14,821 nt of DNA from Enterobacteriaceae bacterium (GTDB taxonomy: Bacteria; Pseudomonadota; Gammaproteobacteria; Enterobacterales; Enterobacteriaceae): positions 1 through 14,821 of the forward strand of contig JALAGK010000089.1 of NCBI GenBank assembly GCA_022712475.1, read 5' to 3'. Positions 1-8,098 of the stretch are shown here, one piece after another. Each line of letters opens with the position of its first letter. Position 1 is the first letter of the stretch. The notes under the pieces were generated by a model. The model was not told where the DNA came from, did no database searches, and worked only from the letters and a program-made list of their open reading frames with translations. A program made the translations under genes and the position numbers.

Positions 1-248
1 ACAGCCATGGCGGCGCGCAGACGCAGCGTGGTCCCACGCTTGCAGATGCCTGCGATGTGCTCGGCGTGAACCCGAATGATGACCAGGCCACTATCAAGCG
101 CGCGTACCGTAAGCTCATGAGCGAACATCACCCGGATAAACTGGTCGCTAAAGGTTTGCCCCCAGAAATGATCGAGATGGCGAAACAAAAAACTCAGGAA
201 ATCCAGAAGGCGTGGGAACTGATCAAAGAGCAAAAGGGTTTTAAGTAA
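1..248 (+). CDS. djlA: DjlA, membrane-anchored DnaJ-like co-chaperone (3' end only)
   Basis: Partial gene, cut by the left window edge; 81 complete codons are visible, starting at base 3. The visible part is the C-terminal J-domain, with the invariant HPD tripeptide inside EHHPDKL, followed by the conserved [20 protein letters not shown] helix and ending in KGFK. In E. coli, DjlA is a type III J-protein of about 271 aa. It has an N-terminal membrane anchor and a TerB-like middle domain, and it stimulates DnaK; it is linked to the Rcs envelope-stress pathway. The membrane anchor and middle domain lie outside the window. The stop codon is TAA, followed about 40 bp later by an intrinsic terminator, so the gene ends its own transcript. 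The match to the E. coli C-terminus is close and the assignment is secure. Confidence 0.95.
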   Translation, partial: SHGGAQTQRGPTLADACDVLGVNPNDDQATIKRAYRKLMSEHHPDKLVAKGLPPEMIEMAKQKTQEIQKAWELIKEQKGFK

Positions 249-286
249 AACACGGACTTTTACGTGTTATGTGCGTATTTTCTGAT

Positions 287-310
287 AAAGGGGCCAAAAG
301 CCCCTTTTTT
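287..310 (+). terminator. Rho-independent terminator of djlA
   Basis: Inverted repeat AAAGGGGC (287-294) and GCCCCTTT (300-307) around a CAAAA loop, followed by an uninterrupted T tract (305-310). It is the classical intrinsic terminator form, 38 bp after the djlA stop codon. A second, smaller hairpin without a T tract (AACACG 249-254 / CGTGTT 263-268) sits between the stop codon and the terminator. Confidence 0.85.
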
Positions 311-454
311 GTGCCTGCGCATCGGCAAATAATCTTTTTATTCTTCCCTTATGAAGCAATAAGGCCAGAAGGCAAAGCCAGACCGCCAGCACTTTACTTT
401 AGTAAACTAACAGCACTCTTTATCGCTTTTAACGTGCACAGGCTTACAGTGTAG
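311..454. other. AT-rich spacer, no gene seen
   Basis: First part of the djlA-rluA gap. It is AT-rich compared with its surroundings. It holds a short inverted repeat TTTAC (393-397) / GTAAA (402-406), and no reading frame here resembles a known protein. A plus-strand frame that covers it (269-454) starts inside the djlA terminator region, has no recognisable Shine-Dalgarno sequence and reads through non-coding sequence, so I do not call it a gene. Confidence 0.5.
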
Positions 455-760
455 GGTTGCTGACCCCGCTGAAATCGGCGAGCCGGAAGACAAGGTCAAA
501 CCGCAGGGATGGCGGGCTGAGGCGAAACGAGACAGGACGATATTGCCGGGAGCAATGTTGAACAACGCCGCAGGTGTTGGCCCGAAGGGGCGAGGCCCAG
601 GGAGGGCCGGGTAATCACGAGTCGAGCCGGCCGCAAGCTGAGAGCCTAGAGGTGAGCGCAGCGCCCAACGGGCGGCGATTTCTTTGCGGGGCCGCAAGAG
701 GTTGCAAAGAGGGGGCGGTGCCCCTCTTTGCCCCTTCACCGCAAATGAAATTTCATTTGT
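455..760. other. GC-rich, hairpin-dense intergenic element of unknown function
   Basis: About 300 bp packed with inverted repeats. Clear ones are CGCTG/CGGCG around AAAT (near 468-481), CCGC/GCGG (near 501-515), ATTGC (542-546)/GCAAT (552-556), CAACGCC (563-569)/GGTGTTG (573-579), GGCCGG (605-610)/CCGGCC (627-632) and CGCCC (662-666)/GGGCG (670-674). The strongest is the 11-bp stem GCAAAGAGGGG (704-714)/CCCCTCTTTGC (721-731). A competing arm TCTTTGC (681-687) can pair with the same GCAAAGA (704-710). The block ends in an 18-bp palindrome. Open frames exist on both strands (574-777 plus, 67 aa; 407-739 minus, 110 aa, GTG start) but neither has a Shine-Dalgarno sequence or a recognisable domain; they are rich in Pro, Gly, Ala, Arg and Ser, as expected of chance frames in GC-rich DNA. 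A structured RNA, or a dispersed enterobacterial intergenic repeat, fits better than a protein, but neither is shown. Confidence 0.5.
742..759. repeat. 18-bp perfect palindrome
   Basis: CAAATGAAA (742-750) is followed directly by its exact reverse complement TTTCATTTG (751-759). With no loop it reads as a possible dimeric protein-binding site or the edge of the structured element rather than an RNA hairpin. No flanking promoter could be identified with confidence. Confidence 0.7.
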
Positions 761-883
761 TGTCGGGCTTCAAGTGAACGGAACATCACTGAACTTCCCG
801 CAATAGAATAAACGAAGCACCCACTGAACTATTCAACGTAAGCGAACGAAACGACACCCGGCACAGAACCCAACTCGAACGAC

Positions 884-903
884 AAAAACGCTCATCAGTG
901 AGC
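884..903 (-). terminator. Probable weak rho-independent terminator after rluA
   Basis: On the minus strand GCTCA (903-899), loop CTGA, TGAGC (894-890), then one G and a run of five T. It lies about 30 bp past the rluA stop codon and would end the rapA-rluA transcript. The stem has only 5 bp, so termination may be partial. Confidence 0.5.
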
Positions 904-934
904 ATTGAGCAGATTCAACCTCCCCCAGGCAGAA

Positions 935-1591
935 CTAAAAATCCACGGGCGCCTTAAACGTCATACTGTTTCCAAACTGCGGATGGGTAATCGTCAGCGT
1001 CCAGGCATGGAGTAACAGCCGTGGTGCCATTGCCAGTACCTCAGGCGTGGCATAAAACCTGTCACCTAAAATGGGATGGCCCAGTGCCTGCATATGCACG
1101 CGCAGCTGATGCGAGCGCCCGGTAATTGGTTTGAGCAGAATGCGCGCCGTGTTATCTGGCGCGTACTCCAGTACTTCATACTCGGTTTGCGCCGGTTTGC
1201 CTGTTTCATAGCACACCTTCTGCTTTGGCCGGTTCGGCCAGTCGCAAATTAACGGTAAATCTACCAGCCCTTCGGCCTTCGCCGGATGGCCGCCTACCCG
1301 CGCCAGGTACTGCTTCTTCGGCTCACGTTCGCGAAACTGGCGCTTAAGCTCGCGCTCAGCCTGTTTGGTGAGCGCGACGACAATCACGCCGCTGGTGGCC
1401 ATATCGAGGCGGTGTACCGACTCCGCCTGAGGGTAGTCGCGCTGGATACGTGTCATCACGCTGTCCTTGTGCTCCTCAAGCCTGCCCGGCACCGACAGCA
1501 GCCCGCTTGGCTTATTCACCACCATAATGTGGTCATCCTGATACAGAATGACCAGCCACGGCTCCTGCGGCGGATTGTACGCCTCCATCAT
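935..1591 (-). CDS. rluA: Dual-specificity pseudouridine synthase RluA (23S rRNA U746 / tRNA U32)
   Basis: 218 aa, the usual size for RluA (219 aa in E. coli), and nearly identical to it over most of its length. It isomerises uridine to pseudouridine at position 746 of 23S rRNA and position 32 of several tRNAs. The RluA-family catalytic motif HRLDMATSG is present, with the nucleophilic aspartate at residue 63. VNKPSGLLSVPGR (25-37) and the ITGRSHQLRVHM segment near residues 157-168 are further family signatures. There is no S4 domain, as expected for RluA. Two ATG codons are adjacent at the start; GGAGG, 6 bp upstream of the first, supports the start used. The gene begins only 11 bp after the rapA stop codon, so it is very probably cotranscribed with rapA and may be translationally coupled to it. 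Confidence 0.97.
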   Translation of the reverse strand: MMEAYNPPQEPWLVILYQDDHIMVVNKPSGLLSVPGRLEEHKDSVMTRIQRDYPQAESVHRLDMATSGVIVVALTKQAERELKRQFREREPKKQYLARVGGHPAKAEGLVDLPLICDWPNRPKQKVCYETGKPAQTEYEVLEYAPDNTARILLKPITGRSHQLRVHMQALGHPILGDRFYATPEVLAMAPRLLLHAWTLTITHPQFGNSMTFKAPVDF

Positions 1592-1602
1592 ACGGCCTCC
1601 GG

Positions 1603-4509
1603 TTACTGGTGCGTCACGACTATCGGTCGTAGCGCATCCAGGCGCCAGCTTGCCTGTTCCAGGGCTTCAAGCACCTGCTGGCGGTTGCTTTCGATAGCGC
1701 TCAGTTCGTCGTCACGGATGTTCGGGTTCACCGCTTTGAGCGCTTCAAGACGCGAATATTCAGCGCTCAGTTTCTCATCCGCTTCGTCACGCGCGGCCTT
1801 AATCAGCGCCTGCGCTTCTTCCTGTACCTGGCTTTCTGCCTGTTGCAGCAGCTGGTGCACGTCCTGCTGAATAGCGTTAACCAGCTTGCTACCGGTATGG
1901 CGATTCACCGCGCTCAGCTGGCGGTTAAAGCTTTCAAACTCCACCTGAGCTGAGAGGTTGACGCCGTTTTTGTCCATCAGCATACGCACCGGTGTTGGCG
2001 GCAGGAAACGGTTAAGCTGCAAATACTTCGGCGCTTTGGCTTCCACCACGTACACCAGTTCCAGCAGCAACGTACCAACTGGCAGGGCTTTGTTTTTCAA
2101 AAGCGACATCGCGCTGCTGCCGGTATCGCCGGAAAGAATCAGATCCAGCCCGTTGCGAATCAGCGGATGCTCCCAGGTAACAAACTGCGCGTCTTCACGC
2201 GACAGCGCCACGTCGCGGTTAAAGGTGATGGTGCAGCCGTCTTCCGGCAGGCCCGGGAAGTCCGGTACCAGCATATGATCTGACGGCGTGAGCACGATCA
2301 TGTGCTCGCCGCGGTCGTCCTGGTTGATCCCGATGATGTCAAACAGGTTCATCGCAAAGTTGACCAACGCCGTGTCGTTGTCCTGCGCGGCAATCTCATC
2401 GGCCAGCACTTGCGCTTTTTCGCCACCGTTGGAGTTAATTTCCAGCAGGCGATCGCGGCCCTGTTCAAGCTGGATTTTCAACGCGTCGTGTTTTTTACGG
2501 CTGGTAGCAATCAGCTCGTCAAAACCGTCGGCATTCTCCGGGTTGGCCAGGTAGTTGGTCAGCGGTTCACGCACTTCATCATAAATGGTGCGCCCGGTTG
2601 GGCAGGTATGTTCAAAGGCGTCGAGACCTTCGTGGTACCAGCGTACCAGCACCGACTGAGCGGTTTTCTCAAGATACGGTACGTGTATCTGGATATCATG
2701 GGCCTGGCCGATGCGGTCCAGACGACCGATGCGCTGTTCCAGCAGGTCAGGGTTAAGCGGCAGGTCGAACATAATGAGATGGCTGGCAAACTGGAAGTTA
2801 CGGCCTTCAGAACCAATTTCCGAGCACAGTAATACCTGTGCGCCAGTGTCTTCCTCGGCAAACCAGGCAGCGGCACGGTCACGTTCGATAATCGACATGC
2901 CTTCATGGAACACCGCGGCACGAATGCCTTCACGCTCACGCAGCACCTGCTCAAGCTGTAGCGCCGTATCGGCGCGGGCGCAAATCACCAGCACCTTCTG
3001 CGAACGGTGGCTGGTCAGCCAACCCATCAACCACTCAACACGCGGGTCGAAGTTCCACCAGGTACCGGTGTCACCTTCAAATTCCTGGTAAATCTGCTCC
3101 GGATAGAGCATGTCGCGTGCGCGGTCTTCAGCCGATTTACGCGCCCCCATGATGCCGGAAACCTTAATGGCGGTCTGGTACTGGGTGGGCAGTGGTAAAC
3201 GGATAGTGTGCAATTCACGTTGCGGGAAGCCTTTCACACCGTTACGGGTGTTACGAAATAGCACGCGGCTGGTGCCGTGGCGGTCCAGCAGCATGGTAAT
3301 CAGCTCCTGGCGTGCGGCCTCGCTGCCATCACGCTCGCTGTTCGCGGTTTGCAGCAGCGGTTCAATGTCCTGCTCGCCAATCAGCTCGCTTAAGGTATTG
3401 AGTTCATCGTTGCTCAGGCGGTTGCCAGCCAGCAACAGTGCCACGGCATCCGCCACCGGGCGATAATTTTTTTGTTCTTCAACAAACTGAGCAAAGTCGT
3501 GAAAGCGGTTCGGGTCGAGCAGGCGCAGGCGCGCGAAATGGCTCTCCATCCCTAACTGCTCCGGCGTTGCGGTTAGCAGCAGCACGCCTGGCGTATGGCT
3601 GGCAATTTGTTCGATGGCCTGATATTCACGACTCGGCGCATCCTCACTCCAGACCAGATGATGAGCCTCGTCTACTACCAGCAAATCCCATTGGGCATCG
3701 CTAAGATGCTCCAGGCGCTGTTTGCTACGGCGTACGAAATCGAGCGAGCAAATCACCAGTTGCTCGGTATCAAACGGGTTATCGGATTCGTGCTGGGCCT
3801 CGGCGTAGCGGTCATCATCAAACAGGGCAAAACGCAGATTGAAACGGCGCAGCATTTCGACCAGCCACTGGTGTTGCAGGGTTTCCGGCACCACAATCAG
3901 CACGCGCTCAGCGGCGCCTGACAGCAGTTGCTGGTGGATTATCATCCCGGCTTCGATGGTTTTGCCAAGACCCACTTCGTCAGCCAGCAGCACGCGCGGC
4001 GCATGGCGGCGGCCCACATCGCGGGCGATATGCAACTGGTGGGGAATAAGGTTGGTACGCATACCGCGCAGGCCGCTCCACGGCTGGCGATATTGCTCGC
4101 TCTGGTATTTACGGGCGCGATAGCGCAGCGCAAATCGGTCCATCCTGTCGAGCTGACCGGCAAACAGTCTGTCCTGCGGTTTACTGAACACGAGTTTGCT
4201 GTCGAGCAGCACTTCACGCAGCTGTACGCCGGTTTCCTGGGTGTCTTCACGGGTGCCGATGTAGGTCAGCAGGCCGTTTTGTTCCTGAACATCTTCTACC
4301 TTGAGCAGCCAGCCGTCGTGGCTGGTAATAACATCGCCTGGGTTAAACATGACGCGAGTGATAGGGGCGTCGCTTCTGGCGTACAGACGATTTTCACCGA
4401 TGGCCGGAAAGAGCAGTGTTACCGTGCGGGCGTCCATCGCCACTACGGTGCCGAGTCCGAGTTCACTTTCCGTATCGCTGATCCAGCGCTGTCCAAGAGT
4501 AAATGGCAT
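1603..4509 (-). CDS. rapA: RNA polymerase-associated ATPase RapA (HepA), SWI2/SNF2 family
   Basis: 968 aa, exactly the length of E. coli RapA. It is a Swi2/Snf2 double-stranded DNA translocase that binds core RNA polymerase and helps recycle it from stalled post-termination complexes. The N-terminal part (about 1-110) holds the tandem Tudor-like domains. Walker A is DEVGLGKT at 177-184, the DEAH box is at 280-283 and the TAT motif at 313-315. The second RecA lobe carries GSEGRNFQ and [11 protein letters not shown]. The C-terminal part includes a charged, probably helical segment and ends in VVTHQ as in E. coli. The start is the ATG that gives the conserved [10 protein letters not shown]-terminus; the Shine-Dalgarno sequence ahead of it is weak. 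Upstream, 181 bp separate it from polB, and that stretch holds three small hairpins. No promoter could be placed with confidence. Confidence 0.98.
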   Translation of the reverse strand: MPFTLGQRWISDTESELGLGTVVAMDARTVTLLFPAIGENRLYARSDAPITRVMFNPGDVITSHDGWLLKVEDVQEQNGLLTYIGTREDTQETGVQLREVLLDSKLVFSKPQDRLFAGQLDRMDRFALRYRARKYQSEQYRQPWSGLRGMRTNLIPHQLHIARDVGRRHAPRVLLADEVGLGKTIEAGMIIHQQLLSGAAERVLIVVPETLQHQWLVEMLRRFNLRFALFDDDRYAEAQHESDNPFDTEQLVICSLDFVRRSKQRLEHLSDAQWDLLVVDEAHHLVWSEDAPSREYQAIEQIASHTPGVLLLTATPEQLGMESHFARLRLLDPNRFHDFAQFVEEQKNYRPVADAVALLLAGNRLSNDELNTLSELIGEQDIEPLLQTANSERDGSEAARQELITMLLDRHGTSRVLFRNTRNGVKGFPQRELHTIRLPLPTQYQTAIKVSGIMGARKSAEDRARDMLYPEQIYQEFEGDTGTWWNFDPRVEWLMGWLTSHRSQKVLVICARADTALQLEQVLREREGIRAAVFHEGMSIIERDRAAAWFAEEDTGAQVLLCSEIGSEGRNFQFASHLIMFDLPLNPDLLEQRIGRLDRIGQAHDIQIHVPYLEKTAQSVLVRWYHEGLDAFEHTCPTGRTIYDEVREPLTNYLANPENADGFDELIATSRKKHDALKIQLEQGRDRLLEINSNGGEKAQVLADEIAAQDNDTALVNFAMNLFDIIGINQDDRGEHMIVLTPSDHMLVPDFPGLPEDGCTITFNRDVALSREDAQFVTWEHPLIRNGLDLILSGDTGSSAMSLLKNKALPVGTLLLELVYVVEAKAPKYLQLNRFLPPTPVRMLMDKNGVNLSAQVEFESFNRQLSAVNRHTGSKLVNAIQQDVHQLLQQAESQVQEEAQALIKAARDEADEKLSAEYSRLEALKAVNPNIRDDELSAIESNRQQVLEALEQASWRLDALRPIVVTHQ

Positions 4510-4690
4510 ATCTATTGGGCTCTGTTTATCTGAAATTTGCAGGCAATCATCCCGTCATAAATGCTGTTGCAGCAGCGCATTATTCAGGGTGGAGTTCACC
4601 CCACGCAAGTGGTGCGGCGGGTGTATAAAATTGGGTTCAGTAAAAAGGAAAGGGCGCTATGGTACTGGAAGGTAACGCATTCGTCACCTG
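4510..4690 (-). other. polB-rapA intergenic region with tandem hairpins (possible rapA leader)
   Basis: A 181-bp gap. Inverted repeats in a row: TGCTG (4562-4566)/CAGCA (4570-4574), GGGTG (4587-4591)/CACCC (4597-4601), and CCAC (4601-4604)/GTGG (4609-4612) closing a GCAA tetraloop on the plus strand. The last two share base 4601, so they exclude each other in part. None has a T tract in the minus direction, so no terminator after polB is visible. TATACA (4627-4622, minus) is the best -10-like hexamer, but with a poor -35 (TTCCTT at 17 bp). Confidence 0.35.
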
Positions 4691-7051
4691 TCAAAATAAC
4701 CCTAATTGCCCTGTTACCAGTGTAGCAAAATCCCCATCGACAAAGGGCAGGATGCCTTCAGCCACAGGTTCCAGTTGGCGTGTCAGATAGTGTTCATAGT
4801 CAATGGGCGAGTGCAGATAATCCAGCGGCTCCGGCCCGGCGGTGGTCCAGACGTATTTAATACTGCCCCGGTTCTGGTAACGCATGGGGCGACCCAGACG
4901 CTGGTTTTCCTCATCGGCCAGGCGCGCGGCGCGCACGTGGGGCGGCACATTGCGCTGGTATTCGGCGAGCGGGCGGCGCAGCTGTTTGCGATAGACCAGC
5001 TTATCGTCAAGCTCACCGGCCATCAGGCTGGCGACCGTTTCGCGGGCGTAGTCTTCCCACGGCTCGTTGCGAAAAATGCGCTGGTACAGTTGCTGCTGAA
5101 ACTGCTGTGCCAGCGGCGTCCAGTCAGTACGCACCGTTTCCAGCCCTTTAAATACCATGCGCTCTCGACCATCTTCGCGAATCATCCCTGCATAGCGCTT
5201 TTTACTGCCGGTTTCGGCACCACGAATGGTGGGCATCAGAAAGCGACAAAAATGGGTCTCAAACTCCAGCTCCAGTGCGCTCTCAAGGTTCCACTCCTCA
5301 CGCAGGTGCGCACGCCACCACTGGTTGACGTGCGCTACCAGCTGCTGACCAATCGCGCTGGCGCTGGCTTCATCGTGCGCCTTTTTCAGCCAGACAAAGG
5401 TGGAATCAGTATCGCCATAAATCACCTCAAAGCCCTGTGCTTCTATCAGTTCGCGGGTCTTGCGCATGATAGCGTGGCCGCGCATGGTGATAGATGAGGC
5501 AAGACGCGGGTCAAAAAAACGACAGGCACTGGTGCCCAGCACGCCATAAAAGGCGTTCATGATGATTTTCAGCGCCTGCGACAGCGGCTTGTTGTTATGT
5601 TGTTTGGCGACTTCGCGCCCCTGCCAGATATCTGTCACAATCGCGGGCAGACAGTGTTTGTCACGTGAGAACCAGGCGTCAAGAAAGCCCGGTACGCTGT
5701 GGGCGTTATCGGGTTGCGCCATGCCTTCTACCAGCCCAACCGGGTCGATAAGAAAGGTGCGGATGATGGACGGATACAGACTTTTGTAATCCAGCACCAA
5801 CACGGAGTCGTACAGGCCAGGACTTGAGTCCATCACAAAGCCGCCTGGACTGGCCTGGGGAGCTACTGAGCCGAGGTTAGGGGCAACAAAGCCGCTACGG
5901 TGCATACGCGGGAAATAAAGATGGCCAAAAGAGGCAACCGAGCCGCCGTGGCGGTCGGCAGGCAGGCCGTTCACCGTCGCACGCTCCAGTAAAAACGGCA
6001 TGATGTCCGTTTTGTGGAAAATGCGCGTTACCAGCTCGCAGTCTTTGAGGTTGTAGACGGCAAGCGCGGGCTTATCTTCGTTAAAGCGCCGTTCGATTTC
6101 CCCCAGGCGGTGCCACGGATCGTCAATTGACTTACCTTCACCGAGCAATTCCTGCGACACCGCTTCCAGCGAAAAGGAGGAGAAGTTCCAGAAGGCCGAT
6201 TTCAGTGCCTCTATGCCGTCAACGATGAGCCGACCGTGGGCCTGGGCAAAAAACACGCCGGGCTTAAAGCCATGCTCGCGCCACTCAATGGCCATGCCGC
6301 CGCGTCCCAGGCGTAGCGGAACACCATAGCGTTCGGCGTGCTTTTGCAACACGCGCAGATCGAACTGCACCAGGTTCCAGCCGATAAGCACATCCGGGTC
6401 ATGTCGGGCGAACCAGTCATTGAGTTTTTCCAGCAACTGCGGGCGGCTGGTGACATATTCAAGATGAAAATCCACCGTGTAACCCGATGGCGTTTCAGGG
6501 CCAAGCATGTACACCGTGCGCTCGCCACAACCTTCAAGGCCGATGCAGTAGAGCTCCCCGTGGCGGCTGGTTTCGATATCAAGCGAGACCCATCTCAGCG
6601 CCGGGCGGTACTGCGGTGCAGGCTTCATGCGTGCGTTAATCAGCGCGCCGTTATATACCTCGCCTTGCACCAGCACCGGTGCGTTGATAAAACGCTCCAT
6701 CAGGTAGCGTTCTGGTGGGCGAATATCCGCCTCATAAAGAGTAACGCCACCGTCGCGCAGCTTCTTTTCAATGCGCATCAGCGTGCGGTGCTGGCGGGTA
6801 TACAGGCCGCATACCGGCTGGCGGGAGAAGTCGGCAAGCGCAAGCGGTGTGAGGCGCCAGTCGCGCTCATCGGCCAGCAGACGCTCGGCTTGTGCCCGCT
6901 GCTGCTGGGGGATAAAGGCGACCGACTCCTGAGGCGGCAGCGTGACGCGCAACGGGCCGGCATCGGTTGCCAGCCAGAATTCCACTTCGGTGCCCTGCGG
7001 AGAATCCCGCCAGTGTCGGGTTAATAAAAAACCCTGCCGCGTTTCTGTCAC
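4691..7051 (-). CDS. polB: DNA polymerase II (family B, SOS-induced)
   Basis: 786 aa from the chosen GTG (E. coli 783 aa). It is a high-fidelity family B polymerase with 3'-5' exonuclease, used in replication restart and some translesion synthesis. Exonuclease motif I is DIET with D158 and E160. Polymerase motif A is [10 protein letters not shown] (421-430), motif C is YGDTDS with D547 and D549, and the motif B region is KIIMNAFYG near 495-503. The protein ends in QLGLF, the known sliding-clamp-binding tail of Pol II. A TTG 18 bp further upstream opens a longer frame but has no Shine-Dalgarno sequence. GTG at 7051 has AGGAA (7062-7058) 6 bp ahead and gives an N-terminus that lines up with E. 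coli. A LexA box and a TATACT hexamer lie upstream, so SOS induction is expected. The neighbour upstream is cho, another SOS gene. Confidence 0.97.
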   Translation of the reverse strand: MTETRQGFLLTRHWRDSPQGTEVEFWLATDAGPLRVTLPPQESVAFIPQQQRAQAERLLADERDWRLTPLALADFSRQPVCGLYTRQHRTLMRIEKKLRDGGVTLYEADIRPPERYLMERFINAPVLVQGEVYNGALINARMKPAPQYRPALRWVSLDIETSRHGELYCIGLEGCGERTVYMLGPETPSGYTVDFHLEYVTSRPQLLEKLNDWFARHDPDVLIGWNLVQFDLRVLQKHAERYGVPLRLGRGGMAIEWREHGFKPGVFFAQAHGRLIVDGIEALKSAFWNFSSFSLEAVSQELLGEGKSIDDPWHRLGEIERRFNEDKPALAVYNLKDCELVTRIFHKTDIMPFLLERATVNGLPADRHGGSVASFGHLYFPRMHRSGFVAPNLGSVAPQASPGGFVMDSSPGLYDSVLVLDYKSLYPSIIRTFLIDPVGLVEGMAQPDNAHSVPGFLDAWFSRDKHCLPAIVTDIWQGREVAKQHNNKPLSQALKIIMNAFYGVLGTSACRFFDPRLASSITMRGHAIMRKTRELIEAQGFEVIYGDTDSTFVWLKKAHDEASASAIGQQLVAHVNQWWRAHLREEWNLESALELEFETHFCRFLMPTIRGAETGSKKRYAGMIREDGRERMVFKGLETVRTDWTPLAQQFQQQLYQRIFRNEPWEDYARETVASLMAGELDDKLVYRKQLRRPLAEYQRNVPPHVRAARLADEENQRLGRPMRYQNRGSIKYVWTTAGPEPLDYLHSPIDYEHYLTRQLEPVAEGILPFVDGDFATLVTGQLGLF

Positions 7052-7082
7052 GCTCTGTTCCTGCTGCAAAAATTGAGCGCTA

Positions 7083-7088
7083 AGTATA
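7083..7088 (-). promoter_or_regulatory. Probable -10 hexamer of the polB promoter
   Basis: TATACT on the minus strand, about 31 bp ahead of the polB start codon and 20 bp inside the LexA box. It matches the sigma70 -10 consensus at 5 of 6 positions. No good -35 hexamer is seen at 16-18 bp, which is common at LexA-controlled promoters. Confidence 0.5.
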
Positions 7089-7108
7089 GCCGGATTCTTT
7101 CTTTGATG

Positions 7109-7124
7109 CTGGGGTTTTATACAG
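7109..7124 (-). promoter_or_regulatory. LexA (SOS) box of polB
   Basis: CTGTATAAAACCCCAG on the minus strand. It fits the CTGT-N8-ACAG pattern except for one base (CCAG) and, from memory, differs from the E. coli polB (dinA) box at a single position. It lies 57 bp upstream of the polB start, just ahead of the -10 hexamer, where LexA would block transcription. Confidence 0.85.
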
Positions 7125-7169
7125 TTGTGACGGCGGTGTCAGAATCTGCGTGGGTGTTATTCAGCGCAC

Positions 7170-8036
7170 TCAGCTTTTTAGCGCAATGACCGGATAGTGC
7201 CCTGAGATAACCGGGCGACAGAGGATCTTATAGCCGTCCTGATCAAAACCCGGTGGTGTGCGTTTGAGCTCAGAAAGGTGTTCAAGCGAGTCCACTGAAC
7301 CGAGATAAAACCAGTGGTCGATGATATGAATCTGGGTTTGGTGCTCGCCTTCTTCCACCAGGCCGACCGCACCTTTCCAGGGCCAGCAGACCACGCGTAC
7401 GCTCTCCAGCGCGTCCAGCAGCCTGGCGTGATGTGCCTCTTTACTCTCTTTACCACAGCAGGCACCGGCGCAGCGCCCGAGTGCGCTACGAAAGCAGGCG
7501 CGTCCTGCGTTAAGCTTTTCAAGCCCCAGTAGGCCGTGACACAGGTGATGCTCATCTGCCAGGTATTTGAGCGTTTCCAGTGCGCCGTGGCGGCTACGGT
7601 AAAGGCCAAACAGATCCGGTGTGGTAGAGAAATCCAGATCCTTCGCGTGCACCACCTGCGGTTGTTCGCCGCTTAAGCGCAGTGAGCACAGTTGGCGGTT
7701 TTTGCGCAGGCGTTTGTTAAACAGCGGTTGGCGGGTTTTGATGAGCTGTGCTTCCAGCAACAGCGCCCCCAGTTCACCGGCGGTAGGTATCCATTCAATA
7801 CGCTGCGCCAGGCGCAGCATTTTGGCTTCGGCGGTGGTGCGAAAATGCGACATCACCCGCGCGCGCAGATTAACGCTTTTGCCAATATAAAGCGGCATGG
7901 ATCCGCTTTCACCGTGAAAGATATACACGCCCGGTCGAGCGGGAATATCTGCGAGCCATGGGCGCAGGTGTTCAGGGTATTCGTAGATATCTGCCGGGTT
8001 AAGCTCCGGGCCGTAAAGACGTACTGCTCTGACCAA
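7170..8036 (-). CDS. cho: Cho, UvrC-homologous excinuclease (GIY-YIG endonuclease)
   Basis: 288 aa from the chosen TTG start. Cho makes the 3' incision in UvrAB-dependent nucleotide excision repair, especially at bulky lesions that UvrC handles poorly. The N-terminal GIY-YIG nuclease shows GVY (36-38), YIGKS (50-54) and a catalytic-type glutamate in LLLEAQLIK (E95). A UvrC-like cysteine cluster follows, with C181, C189, C193 and C194. As in E. coli Cho, the UvrC C-terminal nuclease and helix-hairpin-helix domains are absent. An ATG 27 bp upstream gives 297 aa, but the TTG has a perfect AGGAGG (8047-8042) 5 bp ahead. It also gives an N-terminus of exactly the E. coli length up to IYEYPEHLR (25 residues). 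A LexA box lies just upstream and covers the rejected ATG. The neighbours are araD (62 bp upstream) and polB (118 bp downstream); in E. coli K-12 cho lies far from polB. Confidence 0.94.
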   Translation of the reverse strand: MVRAVRLYGPELNPADIYEYPEHLRPWLADIPARPGVYIFHGESGSMPLYIGKSVNLRARVMSHFRTTAEAKMLRLAQRIEWIPTAGELGALLLEAQLIKTRQPLFNKRLRKNRQLCSLRLSGEQPQVVHAKDLDFSTTPDLFGLYRSRHGALETLKYLADEHHLCHGLLGLEKLNAGRACFRSALGRCAGACCGKESKEAHHARLLDALESVRVVCWPWKGAVGLVEEGEHQTQIHIIDHWFYLGSVDSLEHLSELKRTPPGFDQDGYKILCRPVISGHYPVIALKS

Positions 8037-8041
8037 TTCGG

Positions 8042-8047
8042 CCTCCT
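8042..8047 (-). promoter_or_regulatory. Shine-Dalgarno of cho that fixes a TTG start
   Basis: AGGAGG on the minus strand, 5 bp before TTG (8036-8034). It lies inside the longer frame that opens at the ATG (8063), and so argues that the TTG, not the ATG, is the real start. Confidence 0.75.
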
Positions 8048-8051
8048 GATG

Positions 8052-8067
8052 CTGGTTATGCATACAG
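8052..8067 (-). promoter_or_regulatory. LexA (SOS) box of cho
   Basis: CTGTATGCATAACCAG on the minus strand. It matches the ideal CTGTATATATATACAG at 12 of 16 positions, keeps the CTGTAT half intact and shares the CCAG end with the polB box. It sits 15 bp upstream of the TTG start, directly ahead of the Shine-Dalgarno sequence, as expected for an operator near the transcription start. E. coli cho is known to be SOS-induced. Confidence 0.7.
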
Positions 8068-8098
8068 GTTAACAGCCGAATCGATCGTTTTCTATACT

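Noticed and set aside
704..731. 11-bp stem as an intrinsic terminator
   Set aside because: No T tract on either strand after the stem, so it does not have terminator form.
574..777. 67-codon plus-strand frame in the structured element
   Set aside because: No ribosome binding site or known domain; the same bases are explained by the hairpins.
4689..4694. TTGACA on the minus strand as the -35 of a rapA promoter
   Set aside because: It overlaps the polB stop codon and no -10-like hexamer follows at 16-18 bp.
4706..5497. 263-codon plus-strand frame
   Set aside because: Antisense to polB, which carries all its catalytic motifs; no recognisable domain in the antisense product.
7052..7069. TTG at 7069 as the polB start (six more residues)
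   Set aside because: No Shine-Dalgarno sequence ahead of it; the GTG at 7051 has AGGAA at 6 bp and fits the E. coli N-terminus.
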